Shown: positions 1-10,059, counted from the first letter of the stretch. The stretch is 19,000 nt of DNA from Ectocarpus siliculosus (GCA_000310025.1 FN649746.1:3173240-3192239), one strand, 5' to 3'. The notes: generated by a model from the sequence alone, not told the origin. A program made the numbers and translations.

Positions 1-37
1 CCCCCCCCCCCCCGCGCGCGCTGCCCGCCAAAGAGCT

Positions 38-459
38 ATGTCGGAAACGCCCGCGGTAGGCCCATGCGGGCTTGTGGCCGGGTGCACTGGCGACAAGCAG
101 GTGACTGTCATCACCCAGGAGCAGCTGAACGGGCTTGGCTCCTTGCGCGACGTCGACTTGTTCGTGAAGCTGTCCGCCCTGCGGGTGGGCGGGATCTGGT
201 GCGAGGATTGCCACCAGTTGCTTTTCAACGCCGCGTCCGGCAGCAAGCAGCAGCAGCAGCAGCTGCAGCCTGAAACCGGCCGGAAGCGAGACCACGCAGA
301 GACGATGACACACGAGCGGCCACAATCACAGTCCCTCGTCGCCGCGCCTGGAGACACCCGAGAGCCCGCAGGCCACGGACTCGCCGCAATGCGGGGGAAC
401 ACACCATCGGACGCAGCGGTGACACCGCAGGCGTCAACGGCGTCAGCAGCAGCAGCAGC

Positions 460-492
<33 letters not shown>

Positions 493-1698
493 CGCGCCCG
501 TCGAAGAGGCGGATGGGCCCAGGTATTCCGATTCCACCCCGTACCCATCCCCGCCGGCGGCGCCAGAGGTGAACTTGGCGGCGGCGCTGCCGCCGTCCGT
601 AGAGAATGGCGATGGCGGAGGAAGCGGCGGCGGGGCCACCGGGCAAGCATTGATGCCCCCGGCCCTCCCTGCGGGGACGGGGTCCACGACGCTGGTATCC
701 CCTGCTGCGGGGGGTGGGAACGAGGGAAGCGTCGCCCAGGCGGAGGCACCGGCGGCACCGTTGCCAGGCGCAAGCCAACCTGTGCCGATGGCGGGCGTAG
801 CAACAGCAACCCAGGCAGCGCTACCCCTAGCCGGGGCACCCTACGCCTTGCCTCTGTACGGTGCGGCTCCGACGGGTCAGGCGGTGGCCTTGTACGGTGC
901 GACCCCGGTGTCCGGTGTACCCCAGGCGGCGCTGTGGCCGCAGCAGACGGTGTTGCCCCTGGCGGGCCACCAGCAGCAGTTGCTGCCGCAGCAGGCGCTC
1001 CAGATGGCGGCGATCTCGGCAGCGACGTCGGCGATGGAGGCGGTCCACCAGCTGCCCCCGCTCCAGCAGCACCAACCCCCCCCGCAGCTACAGGCCGCCC
1101 TGCAGCACCACTCCGCTCCGCAGCAGCAGCAGCAGCAACTCGCCCAGCAGCAGCAACTCGTCCAGCAGCAGCAACTCGCCCAGCAGCAGCAGCAGCAGCA
1201 GGCGGGAGCAGGACTCCTCGGCGGGACCGTGATCCGCGTCGGCCCGGCCGGGGCCCCCGCAGGTGGCCCCGCCGTATCATTGCATGAGGCAGTCCTACCC
1301 CTCCAGGGGCAACAACAGCAGCACCACGAGACGGGGGTGAGCGCCGTCGCCCAGCCTGCGGTAGCCCACCCACCCGGGGGCCCCGGCGAGGGCGCACCTA
1401 CCTCTCCAACGGCGTCCATCCACGGGGCCCCTGCTGCCGTGGGGCAGGTGCCCTACCCGGTGTGGATGGGGCCGGTGCTGCCCCAGCAGCAGCAAGATAG
1501 CCGAGGCGCGGGGGGCTCCGGTGTTTCGGCCCGCAGCCCCAAGTCGCGGTCGGGTGTCATGGGGGGGGGGAGAGGGGGGGGTTTGGGTGGTGGCGGTGGG
1601 ATTGATCTGAATGGTCGGCTCTTGCAGCACCCCGCGTACGTGATGCACGCGGGAGGGGCTCCGGAGTCGCTTGAGACGGCGGAGAGGCGCAGACAGGA
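38..1698 (+). CDS. Low-complexity (poly-Q/poly-A) exon, probable 5' exon of an EsV-1-7 repeat protein
   Basis: This is one long GC-rich reading frame. From the ATG at 38 it runs to a TGA at 1700-1702. The first 65 residues are of normal complexity and hold C10, C16, C55, C58 and H59 (context WCEDCHQLLF), a possible small metal-binding module that I do not recognise. After that come a Q5 run (residues 71-75), an Ala tract interrupted by one Val (137-153), Gly/Ser and Pro/Ala stretches, a Gln-rich block (about 312-391) and a Gly tract near 508-524. The frame is also open upstream to the window edge, so the true start could lie further left. A strong donor, GA|GTGAGTG, cuts after 1698, one base before the stop codon would begin. 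It leaves phase 2, which matches the acceptor at 4410. If the donor is unused, the protein is 554 residues and ends at 1702. Gln/Ala-rich tails often occur in nuclear regulators, but no function is shown here. Confidence 0.7.
242..1202 (+). repeat. CAG/GCA trinucleotide runs inside exon 1
   Basis: Several CAG or GCA runs lie in the coding frame: about 242-263 (Gln), 445-490 (Ala, interrupted by one GTA Val codon) and 1120-1201 (Gln, interrupted by CTC GCC and CTC GTC codons). The 1120-1201 block is a repeat of CAG runs separated by Leu-Ala or Leu-Val. These runs leave the other frames and the opposite strand open, which explains the long antisense open frames here. Confidence 0.85.
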
Positions 1699-1733
1699 GT
1701 GAGTGTGTTTGTGTTTGTGTGTGTATGTGTTTA

Positions 1734-1790
1734 TTATTAGCATCGACCGCGCTAACCGGCTGACCAATGAAAAGACCTCAGTCTCAGTGC
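1734..1790 (-). repeat. 57-bp inverted repeat, left arm
   Basis: The reverse complement of this segment matches 4209-4265 at about 53 of 57 positions. The core ATTGGTCAGCCGGTTAGCGC is identical. It begins 36 bases after the proposed donor at 1699. A GT-rich flank outside the arm is also shared in inverted orientation. It could be the terminal repeat of an element or a copy of a dispersed family. Confidence 0.85.
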
Positions 1791-2279
1791 CGTTGAAAAC
1801 ACAACACACTTGTAAAAGCCAATAACTGGGACCCCGTGAGGGGCGGCATTGGGGAGGCTAACCTATTCTCCGGATCGAAGACAGAAACTGTAGCAACAGA
1901 ACAAAACTGCACACGTCTCCGAAGGCTGCTACCTTGCACTCGAGTTCGTTTTGGAGTGCTTTACCGTCATCCCCCTTCCTTCCAACTCCATTGTTCTCAT
2001 GGTCGTTTTCACAGCAACTTCTCGACATTTTTCTCTAGCCCTGCGTCGTTTGTGGTGGGGAAGGTCATCTGGCTCATAGCTTTTGCTCTCTTCCACCCCA
2101 TTATTCCCTCCTCGACTGCTGCTTTGGTCTCTGTCTTGTCCTCCTCCCGTTCCCTCTCCTCCTCCTTCAACGCTGCCAAACGAGTTCCCCTCATTGCCAT
2201 CCTGGTCGTTTCTATCTGCACTACTACCGAGATCCCAACCTATTGGCCGTGGTGGGAACTGATCAAGAAGTAGTCCATG

Positions 2280-3790
2280 ACGTTTGAAAACATCACGAGT
2301 TCGTACGGATAGAAAACGAACCAGGTCGAAGGTAAACCGTCTCCGAATCCTATTGGTATGACAAGCCTTTAGGCGAAGCAAGACTGTTTCGTCGTCGAAA
2401 TTACCCTTGCAAAAGGCTTTATATGCCAAGTGGTTGGCGATGGCTACGATAAGTTGATTTGCGCCTTTGCCAAGACCACCATACGTTGAAAAAGCAGCAG
2501 TAAGGAGGGTAGATCTAGACGGGTTGAAAATTCCCGCATGGTGATTTGCCTTAATTGCAGCTCGATCTTCGAGGGCGGATCCTGGCTTTTGGATCGACTT
2601 GTCGATGCTTCGACCTGCGGATGGGTTGATGATTGCTACGTCTACAAGAATGGACTTGGTGCAGAATCCTCTGCTTTATCTCCTGCGTGTAATCCTGGGG
2701 GGGTCACCAAATCCATCTTGCAGAGCCCTGTTCGCTACCAGTGCCTGTAGTAAATGGGGAAGAGTCTTCTACGGCGATAGGCATGTGGCATTTGCATAAT
2801 GTATTTAATACGTATCACGCGAACCATCCTGTTGTGCAGGAAGGTCGAGGCACCGGTCTTCGTGTCGGCTCAACCGTTCCTTGCACGGCGACGATGCATC
2901 TGCACCGCAAAGTCTGCCTGTGTCACATTCAGTTTGATCGTGGCTCCCCAGCACACGACCGATTGACTCTTGATACAAGTCAGGCAGCATTCGTTCATCT
3001 GGCAACTGTCCTTGTGTTGTCAGCCACGACAAAACTCCCTTGCCTTTCACTTCCTCCAACCGGACGAACGCCCTCTTCCTGGACGTTTCCTGTGATCCGA
3101 CCTTTTTGAAGTCTGTCTCCCACCATATGGCGCACTGCCGCATGAAGAGGTTTCGACAAGACAGTTTGAGCCCCAAAAACTTGGAAGTGCCGGCCAAATT
3201 CATTTTGGCCACATGTCGATGGTGTTTGCCTTTCCTTGTCAGGGTTGTCGCCTCCATCTCTTCTCCCCAACTTCCCAGCCTCCCATGAGAAAAATGAAAA
3301 CTCCTTGAAGAGTGGGAGTCTAATCTTCACATGTGACCAGTTTAGCCCATGACTGACCAACAGCTTTTTCAAGCTTGTCTTTGGTAATGATCTCCTCCAG
3401 CTTCTCAAGAGAGTCAATCAGGGCCATTCCTGCTGTGCAAGCCGGGGCAGACATTGCCCAGCGGTGCATCCTGTCGATGCTTGCACTGATTTGGAGAACA
3501 CCAGTGCTTGACAGGCTACATAGGCTGACTCCCTATTGAGGATGCTGCTCGTGATCCCGGGTCCCCCTTCACGTATGGGCAGGTGTATCTGTGCCCCAGC
3601 TGCCCCTTTGAAGTAATCCTCCTCACTCTTCGTCGGGTCTGCTCGTACTTCTGCTGCAGTCGGTATTCCCACATTGTCAGCCATCTTGCCGAGGACGATC
3701 TTACTCATTGCCCACATCATCATGTTGTCATGGTTTCTTGCGGCAGAGTCAACAATCGAAGGTGCAATCTTTTTCAGTGTGTGAGAGAGA
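2280..3790 (-). pseudogene. Decayed reverse-transcriptase-type retroelement, C-terminal half
   Basis: Read on the minus strand from about 3790 downward, several frames give protein-like segments in a sensible order, separated by stops and frame changes near 3445, 3260 and 2800. First come an A-rich helix and LPIREGGPGITSSIL followed by AYVACQALVF (3542-3587 and just below). These resemble the post-RT P-x-R-x-GG-x-G-(I/L)-x-S ... AY-x-A segment of non-LTR-type elements in protists and fungi. Next are a W-L-T segment (VLSWLTTQGQLPDE) and a Cys/His-rich stretch (C-x6-C...C...H-x4-C). The last part has a TYGGLGKGANQLI motif and a basic RIRRRFTFDL end, as in the C-terminal tails of such proteins. 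No YxDD catalytic box is present: the part that would hold it is missing beyond the microsatellite at 3783. It is antisense to the host gene. The family call rests on motif resemblance only. Confidence 0.5.
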
Positions 3791-3793
3791 GAG

Positions 3794-3840
<47 letters not shown>

Positions 3841-3876
3841 CAGACAGACAGACAGGCGAACAGGCAGACAGATAGA
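3783..3876 (+). repeat. (GA)n / (GACA)n compound microsatellite
   Basis: An almost pure GA run (with an ACACACA interruption near 3795) grades into GACA and GGCAGACA units. It marks the point where the antisense retroelement frame is lost, so it may sit at a truncation or insertion boundary. Confidence 0.95.
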
Positions 3877-3879
3877 CGT

Positions 3880-4205
3880 ATACAGGCGAAACTTGTCCCA
3901 AGCTTGGGTACAATAAATGTGTCCGGTTGGTTTGTTTCGTGGCAGCCAGTGTCGCGAGACGCAGAAAAGGGGCGAGTGATTGTTTGAGTGTACGTGTGTG
4001 ACGGAGACAGACAGGCAGGCTTAAAGAACAACGGGTGCGTAGGTTTTGTCCGATGTGTTGAATGCAGGCGGTTGCCCACGATACAGCAGTCGGATATGTT
4101 GTACCCTAGGCTTAGTAGGTACTCGAACTTGCGTACGATACCACTTGCTACAGCAACAACACCCCCTCTCATGGAGTCCTATATCATAGCCCTCTTGTAT
4201 TTTCA
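3880..4205. other. Intronic stretch without recognisable content
   Basis: Between the microsatellite and the right-arm repeat I see only short open frames with no recognisable motif. Nothing suggests an exon. Confidence 0.5.
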
Positions 4206-4208
4206 GCC

Positions 4209-4265
4209 GCACTGAGACTGACGTCTTGTAATTGGTCAGCCGGTTAGCGCCGTCGATGCTAATAA
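4209..4265 (+). repeat. 57-bp inverted repeat, right arm
   Basis: This is the partner of 1734-1790 in opposite orientation, with about four mismatches in 57. A second, more diverged copy follows in tandem at about 4282-4337 with an offset of 73 bases. That copy shares a 23-base identical core with the left arm, running from TTTTCATTGG through the CAGCCGGTTAGC block. Confidence 0.85.
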
Positions 4266-4281
4266 ACAACAACACACACAT

Positions 4282-4337
4282 ACGCTGAGACCGACGTATT
4301 TTCATTGGTCAGCCGGTTAGCACGTTCGATCCTAACA
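4282..4337 (+). repeat. Second tandem copy of the right-arm repeat
   Basis: This diverged copy of 4209-4265 is in the same orientation. Its core TTTTCATTGGTCAGCCGGTT is identical to the reverse complement of the left arm at 1734-1790, making it closer to the left arm in that stretch than its neighbour is. It ends about 70 bases before the proposed acceptor at 4409. Confidence 0.75.
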
Positions 4338-4409
4338 ATGTAACCACTCACGCGCGCGCGGCCCCTCTGTTTGTCACGTCGTTTCTCTCTCCGAAAACGC
4401 AACCCCCAG

Positions 4410-5493
4410 AGAGTTAGCGCTGGAGGACTACGACGAGTGCTGCGTCTCGGGCTGCGCCACCCGGCCGTCGTACGGCATGGAGGGGGACAAGCGCCCTACG
4501 GCGTGCGTGGATCACGCGGCAATCGGCATGGTCATCGTCAGGCACAGCCGTAGCCGCTGCTGCGACTTCGAGGGCTGCCAGAGGTACCCCACCTTCAACT
4601 TCAAGGGCAAGAGGCGTCCGCGCCGGTGCAGCGAGCACGCAGTGGAGGGCATGGTGGACGTGAAGGCGCCCTGCTGCGAGCAACCGGGCTGCTCGACGCT
4701 GCCGTACTACGGGGCCGGGGCGGAGAAGAAGCGGCGGCGGTGCGCCCAGCACAAGCTCCCGGGCATGGTGGACATCAAGTCACGCAGGTGCGAGTTCAGC
4801 GGCTGCCTCACCCAGCCGACGTACGGAGTACGCGGGGAACCGAAGGCGAGGCGGTGTGCCAAGCACAAGGTGCAGGGGATGGTCAACATCGTGCACCGGC
4901 ACTGCGAGTTCCCGGGCTGCACGGTGCAGCCGTACTACGGGGTGGAGGGCTCCCGCGGGGGCACTCACTGCGCGACGCACAAGCTCCCGGGCATGGTGAA
5001 GACCAAGGGGCAGCGGTGCAGCTACCCGGGTTGCTCCACCCGTCCCAGCTACGGCAACGACGGCGACAAGAAGCCCAGCATGTGCGGCAAGCACAAGAGC
5101 CTCGGGATGGTGGACGTGATCAACCGGCGCTGCGACGAGCCCGACTGCAACACGCAGCCGACCCACGCCGCCGAGGGGACGACCCTGGCCACGCGATGCG
5201 CCGTGCATCGGCTGGAGGGGATGGTGAACATCAAGTCACGAAGGTGTGGTTTCGAGGGGTGCAACACCCAGCCGTACTACGGGATGCCCGGGGACAAGCG
5301 GGGTTCCAGGTGCTCGAAGCACAGGGAGGAAGGCATGGAGGACGTGCACAACAGGCGGTGCAAGTTCGAGGGGTGCAACGTGTCGGCGTCGTTCGGGCCC
5401 AGGGTTCGCGGGATGGGGGCCACGCACTGCGCCAAGCACAGGCTGCCGCAGATGGCGCCCCTCTACCGTAGGAAGAATATGGGTAAGGGTTGA
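4410..5493 (+). CDS. EsV-1-7 repeat protein (nine Cys/His repeats), probable 3' exon
   Basis: The exon encodes nine consecutive copies of the EsV-1-7 motif C-x4-C-x16-C-x2-H-x12, each 38 residues (114 bp). First cysteines are at 4438, 4561, 4675, 4789, 4903, 5017, 5131, 5245 and 5359. Conserved context includes GC-x-TQP-x-YG and H-K-x-x-GMV. The repeat is named after gene 7 of the Ectocarpus virus EsV-1. In Ectocarpus the developmental regulator IMMEDIATE UPRIGHT belongs to this family, which is large in brown algae. The C3H pattern suggests metal binding, but the molecular role is not established. The ATG at 4477 lies inside repeat 1 and would destroy it, so I start the exon at the acceptor AG 4408-4409. 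The stop is TGA at 5491-5493, after a short basic tail (RRKNMGKG). Repeat 9 has 17 rather than 16 residues in the central spacer, and the link between repeats 1 and 2 is three residues longer than the others. Confidence 0.9.
4438..5450 (+). repeat. Nine-unit 114-bp coding tandem repeat (EsV-1-7)
   Basis: From 4561 to 5359 the units follow each other at exactly 114 bases. Only the first step (4438 to 4561) is longer, at 123. The units have diverged strongly at the DNA level while the Cys, His, Gly and Met positions hold, so the array is old and under protein-level constraint rather than freshly amplified. Confidence 0.92.
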
Positions 5494-7700
5494 GAGGCCG
5501 CGTCTAGGGCTGTGGTGTGATGTGACGTGACGTGGTGGATGGAGACCACGATAACAGTTGTATGTGTAGTGTTTGTCTGCCATGGGAGTATCATGTGGTA
5601 CGGCTTTTGGCTCAAGTGTAGAAAAAGGGAAGGAGGGCGAGATAGAGAGAGCGCGAATACTGTTTGAACGCTGTCTCCATAGATTTTCGGAGGCAAAGCT
5701 GTGACTGTGTTATGTGTTTGTTCGTTCGTTCGTCCGTCCCATGTATTTTGGCGCCAATCGGTGAATATTTGACACATGTGTCAGCCGGCTTGAAATTTGC
5801 AGGAAGGTATCACAGTAGTGCCGGCTGTTGTGTTTCGTTGAGCATAGAAAAGCAAACGTGTACATACCTAGAGACACATATCGCTGCTTGCGGGGGGGGT
5901 GGTCACTACACTAGCAGGTTTTTGGCGCGGCTACGGATTTTGCTCGTGTCTGGTGGAGAGGTTGCACTCCTCTTAGACCGTGTTTCACAGGTCGATTGCT
6001 CCACTACCAAGGGGGTGTGGAAACCGCCCGATGCGAAAGTCCTTGACGAAGTGTTTCGAAAAACCACCATTTTTGGTGTTGCCACAATCTTGGTTTCAAT
6101 CGAGCCTTGAAAATCGGGGTAGGGGGTGTGCCATATCTCCGCCTCTGACCGCTTGTCAAATCCAACATGTGGGCGGCGGCGAAACGGCGCCGTAGGATCT
6201 CGTGTGCTCGAGAATAGGGTTTACGGTACGTACCAACCCATGCGGCTGCAGTGTAGGAGGACGTAGAGCTTCCTTATATCCGAGGAGGAGTTGCACCGTG
6301 TGTGTGTGCTCGCGGGGAAAGTGATGGTGGGAGGGTGGGAGGGAAGACCAGAAAACAGGATCGTTTTGAACCGCGGTTGGGTATGCGGTCTTTTGGTGAT
6401 GTCTGCATGGTTTTGAGTGTTTTCTCTCCCCTGCCGGACTCTCAAGATTGTCTAATCCTTTGGCGGGGGGTTCAATTGGTGAAGCTAATGGAGGCTTGCA
6501 AACGGAGGGATACTCATGGGAAGGAGTTACGCTCGTTCTGCTCGTTTGCTCTCTCGAAGGGCTAGACCCCCTTTTCGGTCTTCTAGCCAAAGGTCTGGGA
6601 TCGGTTGAGGAGGGCGGGTTACGTGGGGTCAGGGACTCGTGCCGATGCATGTATGTATGTGCTTGCCCTGCGGCGTTAGTGTGGTAGTCTGCTTCTTCTA
6701 TCATTTTCATTGGTCTATCAGAACGGACGGCGCCACTCTTACACCTATGCGTTGGAAATGGCGACCGTCCCCACGCAGGGAACAAGCAAACAAACACATT
6801 GCTTCGGCATCGTACCCTCAGCAATGCCCGGTACGTCGGGTCGATCGTGTTCATTCTGGGGGAATTCTAGTACTTCGTTCGGGGGGACCGCGATGCGTGC
6901 GCTTGTGCTTTTTGGCACGTGGAAGGTGACTGTGATGTTGTCTGTGATGTTGTCTGATTTGGTTGGTGAGTACTCTGCTCTTGAGCTGCTTCTTCGTGAT
7001 TTGGGTTCGGCTGGTCAAGTCATCGTGATTAATATATTGGTCTCGTCTGTCTCAGATTCGTTCGTTATCGAAGCTATCGTGTGCACGTTCGTGTCATGTG
7101 TGCCGTCAATCCTATGGGCTTGGTAAGAGTTGTGTGGAGCCCGGGGCCATAGATGGCTGCTTCAAAGGGTAACGCCCACAGTGTGGTGGTGTATGTTGAT
7201 GTCAAAGCGTGTTGTTGTCTCTAATAACGGTGCTTCCTAGCTGTAATTTCTGTCAGGTTCGACATCTATCTATTTCAAGGGAAAGACACACGATCGATCG
7301 AGGCTCTTGTGCACAACTTGTGGAACGATTTGTGCTATAGTTGTAGAGGTGCTCACATAGGTCGGGTGTCGATTTCTGATCTCATTTCATCCCTCCACAC
7401 TTGGTCGCTTGACTTCATTGGAAATTGGAAGATTCCCCCTGTCTTGTTGTACAATACGTGAGATTCGAATGGGGGTGACTCTCTTCACTCTTTTATATAT
7501 ATTTGTCGAGAAACGGTGTTGTAAGCTGCCGTGTAGCTTGACCTGGGGAACATTATTTCGTTTGCCTGGGAAGAGAAGGTAGATTGCCTTTGTAGGACAT
7601 CATATGTAGAGGTATATGGACTGGTCAATGTGATTTACTTCAAAGCTAGAATACTAACGTCAGCAACCCTGTCTGATGCTGACGCGACCACAGGTGCGTC
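5494..7700 (+). other. G/T-rich region without recognisable exon; possible long 3' UTR and downstream sequence
   Basis: After the EsV-1-7 stop codon the plus strand stays rich in G and T for about 2.2 kb. The longest open frames (5664-6110 plus and 6156-6854 minus) carry no recognisable motif and look like chance. Small features are a GTTC/GTCC run at 5716-5738 and a perfect 12-bp duplication of TGTGATGTTGTC at about 6933-6957. Long 3' UTRs are reported for brown algal genes, which would suit this stretch, but no polyadenylation site can be fixed from sequence alone. Confidence 0.45.
7658..7684. other. Perfect 8-bp stem inverted repeat at the composition switch
   Basis: CGTCAGCA (7658-7665) and TGCTGACG (7677-7684) can pair around an 11-base loop. 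The hairpin lies where base composition switches strand. It may be chance: a stem of this size is not rare in 19 kb. Confidence 0.4.
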
Positions 7701-9109
7701 GTTCATGAGAAAATCAATTACTTCCATCTCCTACTTCATCGGAAAGTAGAGCCTCCTTTGCATCGAACTGCGGACAGTGGGACGCATACATACATGTATG
7801 AATACGTTACAGTGAGAGATCCCGAAATGGCGTTGATTCATGCAGGTTCCTTGCTCAGGATTTATACAAAACATCATCTTTCGAATGGAACAAATATCTG
7901 CATAGACAGGGGGCATGGCGCGGTAATGGTTGATGGAATTGATCGGGGGTATGTCCCGGCCTCTTCTGAAGCCCGCTCTCTCTCTGTCCCTGCACTCCCC
8001 GAGGCCGCGAGAGAGTGTGGCTATCGCCGGAGCGTAAAATAGTCCCTCAATCGCACACATCCTTCCCTACCTTTCCAAGCTCGTTCTCACGATCATAACT
8101 TCACGCCCACATTCAGGATCCATCACTGGGCTTCATGGCCATTCAGCACGCTGAAAAGCAAGCGCGTTTGGACATGTACCGTCGTGGTTCCGATACACCG
8201 CGGTTACGGTCACAGCACCGCAACGGCAATATTTCCGTGAACAACCACTAACCTACTTGTAGTCAAGGGCTTTTTCTCCAACAATAGCGCGGGTCCCGAA
8301 ACGTTTTAGCACGATTATTATTGTCTACCGAGCAGAAGCGGGGATGACAGGGTGGAGCGTGATACGCAACACACCTCCGTCTGATCGTAATTACGTCCAA
8401 TACAACTCTCGATACCCGATTGCTGTTTTTCCGGGGTAATACATATTCGCACAGGAGTAATCGTTGCTGACGCACACACGGAGCACGAGACACCACAGGT
8501 ACAACCATCGACAAATTCCCGAGCGAATATCATTTTTTCCTTCTCTCAAGAAAACTGATCTTCATACTAAACGACAATGCACGACGGGGAGGTCTATCTC
8601 TTCTACTTCTTTACGTCAACATGGACATTGGGACATATCACTTCCTCAAGTACCTAAGGGTTAGTGTGCCTGTCGGTCGATACAGTACACCGCCGTCATC
8701 GACGATTACGGACTGAAACGTACGACCTCTCCACCTGACAGAATCATCCTTCACCCTCATAGAGTCCCCCCCTCTCTACTGTAGTCCAACCACACACGCT
8801 ACAACATGGTATGTACCTCTTGGCCAAAAAAACCCATTCCCGGCGCCGAGCCGAAACAAGCAACAAAATGTGATACGTGTAATCAGAAGAGCAAACGAAT
8901 CGGAACATCACAAACTTCACACTACCGCCCATGGGTGTGCTGCGATTCCTGCGGAATGTTGAAGGCGGGGTTCATACAGCTGCAGTCAACTGATCCGGCG
9001 CCAAGGATGTTTCATACAAACAGGTCTGTAAAGCTAGCTGTTCATTGACTACGGCAGCGCTCGGTCTTTTTCTGCGCTGGCCCATCGTGCGGCGCACATG
9101 TATACAAAC

Positions 9110-9215
9110 AAAAAATTCAAAACAACAAAAAGAGGCTTGAAAAACCTTCCTCCTGCGTCGGCTGATGCGTCAAACATATACACCGTGAGGTTTGTAGACT
9201 GGCGCCCAGAATATA
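9110..9215 (+). repeat. Diverged direct repeat, copy 1
   Basis: This matches 9830-9935 in the same orientation. Shared blocks in order are AAAATT, AACAAAA, AACCTTCCTCC, CGGCTGA, GTCAAACATA, ACACC, AGGTTT and CTGGCGCC. Small insertions and deletions separate them. The order of blocks is preserved, so it is a true repeat rather than shared composition. Confidence 0.7.
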
Positions 9216-9768
9216 CAGGCCTCATACAACAAACAATACACCACGCACCATTGGCAAAGTGCCTGCACAACGACATATAAAGCATGCACAGAACCACATT
9301 CCTCCGAAAACGTTGCAAAATAAACAATGCTCATAAAAGACAAACAAATTCCCGAAACGTTTGAAACCGACAAGATACACCACAAGATCACCATGCCCCC
9401 CTTACATCTTCAAACACTCAGCTCGAAACAAGACCACAATCTGCAGCATACATAGATACGCATGCGAAGAGAAGACATGAAAAACAATGTACTACATGTG
9501 GCGGATTACATCCAACCACCGCACACCCACTTCTTGGGAGGGGAGCACATTTCCCTTGAACCAGCCAGCTTTGTTCCGTTCATGAAAAAGCGGAACACAA
9601 GTCCCACATCGTGACACTCGACCGCGATTCGCACCTCCCGTTCATCCGCAGGACGGTCACGAGACTTCAGGCTGAACCAATTGGTACACGTGTGCGCGTA
9701 CCCATGCGTGCAGGCTCGAAGTCTTGTTCGTAGCCAACGGGGTGCATCACCGCGAGTTAATCATATCC

Positions 9769-9794
9769 CAAACCCTAACCCTAACTCTAACTCT
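9769..9794 (+). repeat. Short interstitial telomere-like tract (CCCTAA)n
   Basis: Two to three CCCTAA units are followed by degenerate CTCTAA units; a further isolated CCCTAACCC is at about 9970. TTAGGG-type repeats are the telomere sequence reported for brown algae. This is far too short for a telomere, so it is an interstitial trace. Confidence 0.7.
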
Positions 9795-9829
9795 CGCGAC
9801 AACCCTGACTCTAAGACGAAAGGTAGGAC

Positions 9830-9935
9830 GTCAAAATTTAACAAAAGCTATTGCGTAACCTTCCTCCTTTGTGACCCCGGCTGACACGCCGTCAAACATA
9901 GACACCCCAGGTTTATTCTGGCGCCAGAAAAAATG
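9830..9935 (+). repeat. Diverged direct repeat, copy 2
   Basis: This is the partner of 9110-9215, about 720 bases downstream. It sits directly after the telomere-like tract at 9769-9794. The two copies could be remains of one dispersed family or of an element end; nothing between them looks coding. Confidence 0.7.
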
Positions 9936-10059
9936 GCACGAACACACACACACACAACATCGGCCAAAGCCCTAACCCATATGCCTGTGTTTCCAAAACT
10001 TTCCCCAATTTAGTAAACCCCCCCCAAAACTTTCATTCCTCGCCCCTCCCCCTGCCGCA

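Larger units (their letters stand above)
1699..4409 (+). other. Proposed 2.7-kb intron joining exon 1 to the EsV-1-7 exon
   Basis: The 5' end is GTGAGTGTG at 1699. The 3' end is a pyrimidine-rich tract (GTTTCTCTCTCC...CCCCCAG) ending at 4409. The upstream exon leaves two bases (GA) and the downstream exon supplies one (A), giving a Glu codon, so the frame continues without a break. The downstream exon needs a splice: its frame has a stop near 4334 and no ATG between there and 4477, yet a full EsV-1-7 repeat lies upstream of 4477. The interval contains an inverted repeat, a retroelement remnant and a microsatellite, and no other convincing exon. A cDNA would settle the join. The alternative is two separate genes with an unseen first exon for the second. 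Confidence 0.5.

Noticed and set aside
225-1419. Long minus-strand open frames (up to 390 codons) opposite exon 1
   Set aside because: They arise from the stop-free GC-rich and CAG-repeat composition of the sense frame and read as Arg/Pro, Ala, Leu or Cys runs.
4371-4553. ATG at 4371 as the start of the EsV-1-7 protein
   Set aside because: It is in a different frame from the repeats and reads into an Arg-rich shadow.
4626-5471. 281-codon plus-strand frame overlapping the EsV-1-7 exon
   Set aside because: It is the shadow of the repeat array in another frame; the EsV-1-7 frame keeps every Cys and His.
6156-6854. 232-codon minus-strand open frame
   Set aside because: No recognisable domain, odd His/Pro/Ser-rich composition, no splice or start context, and on the wrong strand for the local composition bias.
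9180-9215. TGGCGCC resembling a retroelement primer-binding site
   Set aside because: Only seven bases match, there is no LTR pair or coding domain nearby, and the motif is part of the diverged direct repeat.
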